In this document: positions 6,174-10,490 of the stretch, in pieces
How the letters are laid out: the number at the start of each line of letters is the position of its first letter
How positions within the stretch are numbered: the first letter of the stretch is position 1
Assembly (NCBI GenBank): GCA_964423545.1
Contig: CAYRFV010000199.1
Coordinates: forward strand, 1-10,490
Direction of reading: 5' to 3'
Source of the DNA: JALOOE01 sp964423545
GTDB lineage: Bacteria > Chloroflexota > Anaerolineae > CG2-30-64-16
DNA: 10,490 nucleotides
Made by a program: the position numbers and the translations under genes
The notes under the pieces: generated by a model
The model's database searches: none
The model's input: the letters and a program-made list of their open reading frames with translations, nothing else
What the model was told of the DNA's origin: nothing

Positions 6174-7261
6174 TGTGCACCTCCGCCCTGCTGATAGGAC
6201 TTTTCGATCTCCTGGATCATCCCCTCCAGCACCTCGTAGCTGGGCGGCTCGATGACATCCACGAAGTTCTCCGGCAGGGTGACACTGTGCTTTCGAGTGA
6301 ATTCGCGGAAATAGGCCCGGTCCGCGTTGCGGAAGCCGTACTCCACCGCCAGCTTTTGCAGTTCAGAGTCGGTTTCCAGCGCAGTTGCCAGCTTCTCGCC
6401 CTTCTCGTTGAACGGGATCAGCACATGCTTGGTGAAGATGTTTGGGGTGGGATACATCAAGACCATCTCAGGCTGGATGGCGCTGTCACCCCGGGCGGCC
6501 TGCGCCACATACTGAGCCTCGTAGATGATGACGAGCGGTGAATGGCCCATGCCCTTCACCAGGTAATCTTCGAAGGGTTCCTGGGTGCTGCTGGGTCGCA
6601 ACCCTTGGCGGAGGAACATGCCAGAGAGGGATGGCAGCAGCGGGCGGGCCTGCTCCAGGCTCTGCACGATGTTGTTGTCGTTTGCCACGTAGCTCATCAG
6701 CGCCAGGTACATCGCCGCGGAATTCGATGTGCGCACGTCGGTCGAGCCGATCAGCACGCTCTTGTTGGCCGTGAAGGCCGAGTTGCCGGGGATGTCCTTC
6801 CACCGGGTCTGCGCCTTCATCAGGTCGAAGAAGCGCCCCATGTCGAGACTGTAGTAGCTGCCCTGGTTGGCGGCCACGCCCTGTTGCACGAGCAGTTCGG
6901 CGATGGGTTTCCATGAGGCGATCACCATGGGCGTGAAGAACACGTTGCTCGCCTTGCTGGCGCCGGTCTCACGTCGGATCTTCTCGGCGCCCGGCACGCC
7001 CGCCGGGAAGCCGAAGTCGAACATTCTCAGGTCGGGGCGAGCAGCAATCTCCCGAGAGCCGGCCTTCTGCACCGTGACCTGCAGGCCCTGGCGCGCCAGG
7101 GCCCGCTGCACCCGTTCGTCCTGAAAGAAGGGCGCCTTTTCGGAGCCAATCAGTCCAGTGACCTGGGTGACGCTCTGGGGGCCGAAACGGAAGGTGGCGA
7201 ATGCGGCGATTGCTATCGCCAGGCCGACGATGACAAAGAAGACGATACGGGTTCGCTGCAT
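6170..7261 (-). CDS. Membrane-anchored extracytoplasmic binding protein
   Basis: 363 residues starting at ATG 7261, which has GGAGG 7 bases upstream; a longer frame to 7297 lacks this. Residues 4-24 are a hydrophobic signal or anchor helix without a lipobox cysteine. The rest resembles type 2 periplasmic-binding proteins: it opens with a short strand and VTGLIGSEKAPFFQDERVQRAL, then a GxE-like turn (FDFGFPAG), a central NSAFTANKSVLIGSTDVRTSNSAAMYLAL stretch (read in parts) equivalent to the TDPxxSNSG segment of its partner, and late IPFNEKGEKLA. It is the first gene after a likely promoter region and overlaps the VWA lipoprotein by ATGA. The two probably form a pair acting outside the cell; the ligand is unknown and no ABC components are present. 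Confidence 0.75.
   Translation of the reverse strand: MQRTRIVFFVIVGLAIAIAAFATFRFGPQSVTQVTGLIGSEKAPFFQDERVQRALARQGLQVTVQKAGSREIAARPDLRMFDFGFPAGVPGAEKIRRETGASKASNVFFTPMVIASWKPIAELLVQQGVAANQGSYYSLDMGRFFDLMKAQTRWKDIPGNSAFTANKSVLIGSTDVRTSNSAAMYLALMSYVANDNNIVQSLEQARPLLPSLSGMFLRQGLRPSSTQEPFEDYLVKGMGHSPLVIIYEAQYVAQAARGDSAIQPEMVLMYPTPNIFTKHVLIPFNEKGEKLATALETDSELQKLAVEYGFRNADRAYFREFTRKHSVTLPENFVDVIEPPSYEVLEGMIQEIEKSYQQGGGAQ
7084..7103. repeat. 20-bp perfect palindrome inside the binding-protein gene
   Basis: GGCCCTGGCG followed directly by its reverse complement CGCCAGGGCC, with no spacer. It encodes ALARQG in the binding protein. Its core (CCCTGGC/GCCAGGG) is also the core of the inverted repeat at 964-1004. 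Codon choice alone could produce it. Confidence 0.75.
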
Positions 7262-7388
7262 AGCGATCCTCCGGGCTGGCGCCAGCGCGTAGGTCACTCG
7301 GCGGCTGCTCCTGCCGAGTAGCGCTGCCGCCTGAGAGCGACCATCGTTTGCCGGACTTGCCGTACGTAAGCCAGGGTAACAGAGTAGT

Positions 7389-7417
7389 ATTATGTTGAGC
7401 TTAAGGCTGAATTAAGA
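7389..7417 (-). promoter_or_regulatory. Possible promoter for the binding-protein/VWA operon
   Basis: On the minus strand CATAAT (7389-7394) is a good -10 element; a poor -35 (TCTTAA, 7412-7417) lies 17 bases upstream. The distance to the ATG at 7261 is about 125 bases. The spacing and AT-richness support it, the weak -35 does not. Confidence 0.3.
7399..7416. promoter_or_regulatory. Small inverted repeat within the candidate promoter
   Basis: CTTAA and TTAAG are separated by 7 bases and fall between the candidate -35 and -10 elements. This is where a repressor operator would sit. The arms are only 5 bp, so chance is a real explanation. Confidence 0.2.
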
Positions 7418-7459
7418 GAATGTGATGTGAGGATCAAGAGTTCTAAACTTTGCTGAAGA

Positions 7460-7684
7460 TCACTCCTCGGGATTTCGATTCTGAGCAGCGAACACAATTC
7501 GGCAAGTGGGACACGCCTCCAGATGCTTCTGAACGGCGGCCGTGGTTTCGGCTGCCTCTTCGCCGGCGGCGAGGCGCGCCGGAAAGCCATCCAGCAGCGC
7601 GCGGCACCGGTCACAACCGATGCCGCGCTGGTTGGCGCTCGATGCCAGGCGCGCACACAGCCCCACAAGATGGATGTCGAACAT
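7460..7684 (-). CDS. Small zf-HC2-like zinc-finger protein
   Basis: 74 residues from ATG 7684, with AGGAAAGAGG ending 5 bases upstream. The sequence carries CDRC (Cys24, Cys27) and HLEACPTC (His54, Cys58, Cys61), separated by an Ala/Glu-rich helix: the zinc-binding layout of zf-HC2 / anti-sigma ZAS domains. It has no TM helix and no C-terminal sensor domain, unlike membrane anti-sigma factors, and no sigma-factor gene is adjacent. It starts 12 bases after the HNH gene, so the two are likely co-transcribed. It may be a soluble cytoplasmic protein that binds a partner through the zinc helix. The motif call is fair; the function is unknown. Confidence 0.65.
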   Translation of the reverse strand: MFDIHLVGLCARLASSANQRGIGCDRCRALLDGFPARLAAGEEAAETTAAVQKHLEACPTCRIVFAAQNRNPEE

Positions 7685-7696
7685 GCCGCCTCTTTC

Positions 7697-8194
7697 CTAG
7701 AGTTCTATCCAGACCTTCCATGCTGCAGGCGCCTGGCCCCCGACGACCAGATAGCTGGCACGCGGTAGCTTGGGTTCGATCAGCAGCTTCATCCCCGCCT
7801 CGTGCGGGGTACGGTCGGCCTTGCGCTGATTGCACCGGCAGCAGGCGGTGACCGTGTTCCCCCACGATGAGCGACCCCCGCGCGATACGGGCAGCACATG
7901 GTCCACCGTTGCCTCGCGAGGGGAGCACGACTTGCCGCAATAGGCGCATGTATAGCTGTCACGCGCCAACAGGCCTCGGCGCGTCCAGGCTGGCGGGAGG
8001 CGCCGAGGGACGTTGACGTAAAGCTTGAGGCGTAGCACCGTTGGGATGGTCAGGATGCGTCCCGGGCTGATGAGAGGGACACTCTCAGAGGCGACCGGCT
8101 CCGCTCGCTCCTTCAAGAGCAGCTTGGCGGCGCGTCGCAGCGATAGGATGGAAAGGGGCTCGTAGGTCGCATTCAGAAGCAGGACACCTTCCAT
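7697..8194 (-). CDS. HNH endonuclease family protein
   Basis: 165 residues. The N-terminal VLLLNATYEPLSILSLRRA (residues 4-22) and the C-terminal HNH core are the standard layout of a common stand-alone bacterial family. The core has zinc pair C83-A-Y-C86, the catalytic DH at 98-99 in VDHVLPVSRGG, the asparagine N113, the second zinc pair in ACCRCNQRKADRTP (Cys118, Cys121) and the following K125. These would make a metal-dependent DNA nuclease; the physiological role of such stand-alone proteins is not settled. ATG 8194 has GAGGT 5 bases upstream. It lies 28 bases after the FAD oxidoreductase and 12 before the zinc-finger gene, an odd place in a phosphonate operon. Confidence 0.88.
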   Translation of the reverse strand: MEGVLLLNATYEPLSILSLRRAAKLLLKERAEPVASESVPLISPGRILTIPTVLRLKLYVNVPRRLPPAWTRRGLLARDSYTCAYCGKSCSPREATVDHVLPVSRGGRSSWGNTVTACCRCNQRKADRTPHEAGMKLLIEPKLPRASYLVVGGQAPAAWKVWIEL

Positions 8195-8222
8195 GACACC
8201 TCGCTTGACTGCAACCGGGCGC

Positions 8223-9446
8223 TTACCCCGATGCCTTCATGGCACGCGCATCGGCGCAGCGCTGGCGGAACACCGGGTCGGCGGGGTTCGGCGAACCGAA
8301 ACGGTCAACCCGATGGGGCGCTAAGTCAAAGGCTGGCGTCTGTCCGAGCGCCAGTTGCGCCAGCGCCAGCCCGATACCGCCGGAAGCCGCAATGCCGGCG
8401 CCTGAGCACCCTGTGGCAACGAGCAAGCCCTCCAAACCCGGCGCTGGACCCAGGACGAACAGACCGTCGGGTGTGTAGGTAGATAGCCCCGCCACGTAAT
8501 GGGCGACACCCACTTGTTCAATGGCCGGAAAGAAACGCGCCAGGGCAGGGATACCCTCCACCAACGAATCCCAGCCTGCCGGATCGCCGGCCAGACGCAG
8601 TCTGTCGATGTCTTCGGGTAAGCTCTCCGGATCCATGTGGACGCCCTTCGCCTCACGCAGGCCGAACAGCAGGCTGCCGACTTCAGGACGCGTGTAGGCC
8701 CTGGCTTCGGGCAGGAGCACGATCGGTTGGCGCCCGGCGAACAGTGGGTGCGGCACAGTGATCCAGTATTGGCTCCGAACTGGCGCCATCGGCAGCCCGA
8801 TGCCGATCTGCCAGGTCAACACGCCGGTCCACGCGCCGGCAGCCGCGATAACCACGTGGCTGGCGTAGAACCCTTCGCTGGTCTCCAGGCCGATCACGCG
8901 ATCGCCCTCGCGGCGGATGGCTGTCACGTTCACGCCTTCGCGGATGACGGCGCCCCGCAATCGGGCTGCGTGGGCATACGCCTGGGTGAGCATGTACGGG
9001 TCTACAGACGCATCCTCCGGGAAGTAGGCCACAGCCGCTTCTCGGCGGAGAGTCAGCCAGGGGACCAGCCGCGTCGCGTCATCAGGCTTGATCCACTCGA
9101 TGGCGACGCCAGCGCTGCTCGTCGCCTGAACCAGTTCGATCAGAGCCGTTCGCGCCGAAGGTGACTCCGCCACATGCAAGCTGCCCACCTGACGCAGGCC
9201 CAACGACTGGTTCAGTTCGTCTTCCAGGTCAGCGATGGCTGCATAGGTTTCCAGCACAAAGGGAATGAGGGGAGTCTTGGCACGCGGCCGCGAGAGCAAC
9301 CCCGCGGCCCGGGAGGAGTTGGCGCTCGCAACCGTGCGCCGCTCGAGCAGAAGCACCTGGCCGTGACTCAAGCCGGCCAGGTAGTAGGCGATGGCGCACC
9401 CCAAGACGCCGCCGCCGATGACAATGATGTTCGAGACTCCTCTCAC
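8223..9446 (-). CDS. FAD-dependent oxidoreductase (DAO family), probably phosphonate-linked
   Basis: 407 residues from a GTG at 9446 that overlaps the phnX stop (GTGA), with GGCGAG 5 bases upstream. The N-terminus has the dinucleotide-binding fold IIVIGGGVLGCAIAYYLA with G11-x-G13-x-x-G16 and the ribose-binding Glu35; ANSSRAAGLL (42-51) is the FAD-contact segment of glycine/sarcosine-oxidase-like enzymes. The C-terminus has the second FAD-contact region (YTPDGLFVLGPAPGLEGLLVATG, then GCSGAGIAASGGIG). It lacks the histidine or cysteine used for covalent flavin in dimethylglycine dehydrogenase or monomeric sarcosine oxidase, so FAD is probably non-covalent. Enzymes of this class oxidise secondary or primary amines. 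Next to phnX, an obvious substrate is 2-aminoethylphosphonate or its N-methyl form, giving phosphonoacetaldehyde; related enzymes have been described in phosphonate clusters. Substrate assignment is inference. Confidence 0.85.
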   Translation of the reverse strand: MRGVSNIIVIGGGVLGCAIAYYLAGLSHGQVLLLERRTVASANSSRAAGLLSRPRAKTPLIPFVLETYAAIADLEDELNQSLGLRQVGSLHVAESPSARTALIELVQATSSAGVAIEWIKPDDATRLVPWLTLRREAAVAYFPEDASVDPYMLTQAYAHAARLRGAVIREGVNVTAIRREGDRVIGLETSEGFYASHVVIAAAGAWTGVLTWQIGIGLPMAPVRSQYWITVPHPLFAGRQPIVLLPEARAYTRPEVGSLLFGLREAKGVHMDPESLPEDIDRLRLAGDPAGWDSLVEGIPALARFFPAIEQVGVAHYVAGLSTYTPDGLFVLGPAPGLEGLLVATGCSGAGIAASGGIGLALAQLALGQTPAFDLAPHRVDRFGSPNPADPVFRQRCADARAMKASG

Positions 9447-10288
9447 GGCTGCTCGCCGCAATCCAACCGGTCTTCGATGTCTTCCAGGACCCAAGGAAGG
9501 CTCCAAATGCCATCAATCACATAGTGTGCTCCCGCATCTGCAAGACGCAGATGCGCTCGCTCGCGCCGCAGCTCCAGCTCTTCTGGCGACAGCGCGGCCA
9601 GCCCCTCTGCTGTCAGGCCCAGCTCGTTACCGGTCAGCGCCACGGCCACGGTCCACATGCCAGCGTTCAGCCCTTCCTGGATATCCGGCACGGTATCTCC
9701 AACCTTCACTATCAGGGCTGGCGGATAGACGCGTAGCTCCATTGCGCTCAGCCACGCCATCCACGGCGCGGGCCGGCCGGCGGGCGCGTCGCTCACGCAG
9801 ACCACCGAGTCGGGCTGAAAGCCGCGCCGCGCGGCTTCGCGAACGAGCACATCCATCATCTGCCGGTTGTAGCCCGTGGTCGAGCCGATCTTGACCCCGC
9901 GCTGTCGCAACTCCGCGATTGTCTCCGCGGTGCCGGGAACGAGGTCGGCATGGTCCGCCAGGACTTTGAGTTGGAGCGGAATGAACTCCTCGTACATCGC
10001 GGCCACGTCAGCCTCGTTCGGTGGGCGATCATGCACCGCCTTCCAGAGTGCAGCCACCATCGGCATCTGGGTGATCGCGCGGATGTGGTCGCACTTGTGC
10101 ATCCCCATCGGCGCACGCGCCTCTTCGGTGCTGATCTCAACACCGTGGAGCCGGAAGGTCTCGATGAACGCCATCACGGGTGCGATGGAGCCGTGATCCA
10201 CGGTCGTGCCCGCCCAGTCCAGGATCACAGCCTTGATCGGGCGGGTCGGCCGATGCGCCTGGTGGCTCAGGTTGATGGTGTGACTCAT
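9443..10288 (-). CDS. phnX: Phosphonoacetaldehyde hydrolase (phosphonatase)
   Basis: 281 residues, close to the usual ~270. PhnX hydrolyses phosphonoacetaldehyde to acetaldehyde and phosphate in the 2-aminoethylphosphonate pathway, in the cytoplasm, with Mg2+. The HAD nucleophile motif is ILDWAGTTVD with Asp24 and Ala26 in place of the second Asp, which is diagnostic of phosphonatase. Lys65 in MGMHKCDHI is the Schiff-base lysine that replaces the general acid. GSTTGYNR (135-142), SDAPAGRPAPWM (166-177) and GDTVPDI (197-203) complete the HAD motifs. The start is ATG 10288, with GGAGGT 6 bases upstream; it overlaps the previous gene's stop (ATGA). The function call is firm. Confidence 0.96.
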   Translation of the reverse strand: MSHTINLSHQAHRPTRPIKAVILDWAGTTVDHGSIAPVMAFIETFRLHGVEISTEEARAPMGMHKCDHIRAITQMPMVAALWKAVHDRPPNEADVAAMYEEFIPLQLKVLADHADLVPGTAETIAELRQRGVKIGSTTGYNRQMMDVLVREAARRGFQPDSVVCVSDAPAGRPAPWMAWLSAMELRVYPPALIVKVGDTVPDIQEGLNAGMWTVAVALTGNELGLTAEGLAALSPEELELRRERAHLRLADAGAHYVIDGIWSLPWVLEDIEDRLDCGEQP

Positions 10289-10377
10289 AGGGTGACCTCC
10301 ATTTCCGCCAGCGTTTCGCGGATTGCGATCAACAGGGCGCGGATGTGCTGCCCGCCAACGCGATCGATCTGATGGCC
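10285..10377 (-). CDS. C-terminal end of an upstream gene, possibly a class V aminotransferase (partial)
   Basis: The minus frame ending in the TGA at 10285-10287 reads ...QHIRALLIAIRETLAEMEVTL, a plausible amphipathic C-terminal helix like those ending 2-aminoethylphosphonate or serine-glyoxylate aminotransferases (PLGHQIDRVGG just before it resembles the GH-x-G turn). The ATGA overlap and the phnX ribosome binding site inside its last codons support a real, coupled gene. I end the feature near 10377 because beyond about 10345 the reading looks like an antisense shadow. Aminotransferase identity is a guess from 31 residues and context. Confidence 0.4.
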   Translation of the reverse strand, partial: GHQIDRVGGQHIRALLIAIRETLAEMEVTL

Positions 10378-10490
10378 CAGCGGATGCGGGTCGAGATCGA
10401 CAAGCGGCTGCCGGCGGTCGACTCCGAGTCCGAACGCGCGGCGGAGGCCGAGCTCCGCCGGTTGCTCGCGCTGGCCGAGGAGGCCAAGCC
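10339..10490 (+). CDS. Plus-strand coding-like segment of different composition (partial)
   Basis: Reading from 10339 on the plus strand there are 50 codons to the edge without a stop; 47 have G or C in the third position, and the peptide (ADVLPANAIDLMAQRMR, then VEIDKRLPAVDSESERAAEA) looks like an Ala/Glu/Arg-rich helical protein. G+C for 10371-10490 is about 74% by hand count, against roughly 62% for a sample of phnX. No family is recognised and no start with a ribosome binding site is visible; the nearest ATG is 10372. It conflicts with the minus-strand gene that must end at 10285, so one reading is a shadow or the sequence is rearranged here. Confidence 0.3.

Larger units (their letters stand above)
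7262..7459. other. Intergenic region between the zinc-finger gene and the binding-protein gene
   Basis: This 198-base gap contains the most AT-rich stretch of the window (about 7380-7460), as expected for a promoter region reading leftward. No tRNA or RNA gene was recognised. The promoter and operator candidates inside it are listed separately. Confidence 0.5.

Noticed and set aside
4617..7261. Complete ABC importer
   Set aside because: Only binding-type proteins are present; there is no permease and no Walker A/B ATPase in the window.
7697..8194. IscB/TnpB-like RNA-guided nuclease or homing endonuclease
   Set aside because: The protein is only 165 residues with a stand-alone HNH layout, no RuvC motifs, no repeats and no intron-like context.
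8637..9164. Plus-strand open frame of 175 codons
   Set aside because: Shadow of the FAD oxidoreductase, which has complete FAD-binding motifs on the minus strand.
1..10490. CRISPR array, tRNA, rRNA, transposase or integrase
   Set aside because: No regularly spaced repeats, no tRNA-like cloverleaf or CCA end, and no transposase/integrase motifs were seen on either strand.

Overview
Every recognisable gene in this window lies on the minus strand, so transcription runs from the right edge to the left. Base composition is about 60% G+C. Gene starts are mostly set by strong Shine-Dalgarno sequences or by 4-base ATGA/GTGA overlaps. The protein families resemble those of Chloroflexota (Anaerolineae or Caldilineae relatives): small uncharacterised multi-TM proteins, a Yip1-like protein, a standalone flavodoxin, a substrate-binding/VWA lipoprotein and a compact HNH endonuclease. 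That taxonomic placement is inference from family resemblance; no rRNA or marker gene is present.

Right part (about 7460-10490): a phosphonate module. It starts with the last codons of an upstream gene (possibly a class V aminotransferase), followed by phosphonoacetaldehyde hydrolase (phnX) and a DAO-type FAD oxidoreductase, joined by 4-base overlaps. The likely logic is that the FAD enzyme and/or the aminotransferase makes phosphonoacetaldehyde from 2-aminoethylphosphonate or an N-substituted relative, and PhnX cleaves it to acetaldehyde and phosphate. An HNH endonuclease and a tiny zf-HC2-like zinc-finger protein follow with short spacers. The last ~145 bases of the window change character (about 74% G+C, coding bias on the other strand), which suggests a rearrangement or a chimeric contig end.

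Middle part (about 2430-7260): after an AT-richer intergenic region with a plausible promoter comes a membrane/redox cluster. It holds a membrane-anchored periplasmic-binding-like protein, a lipoprotein combining a binding-protein fold with a C-terminal von Willebrand A domain, a truncated polyferredoxin remnant, an intact NapH-like 4Fe-4S membrane protein, a flavodoxin and an ICMT-like membrane methyltransferase. No ABC permease or ATPase is visible, so the binding proteins cannot be assigned to a transporter here.

Left part (1 to about 2300): a run of small membrane proteins (a 4-TM protein, a Yip1-like protein and a partial protein at the left edge) interrupted by two collapsed genes: a serine hydrolase (class C beta-lactamase family) reduced to its two ends, and a flavodoxin without its FMN-binding N-terminus. 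With the polyferredoxin fragment these make three shortened genes that remain open, two of them still in ATGA-coupled order. This repeated shortening, and a perfect 14-bp inverted repeat inside one remnant, are the main oddities. I found no CRISPR array, tRNA, rRNA, transposase or other clear mobile element.
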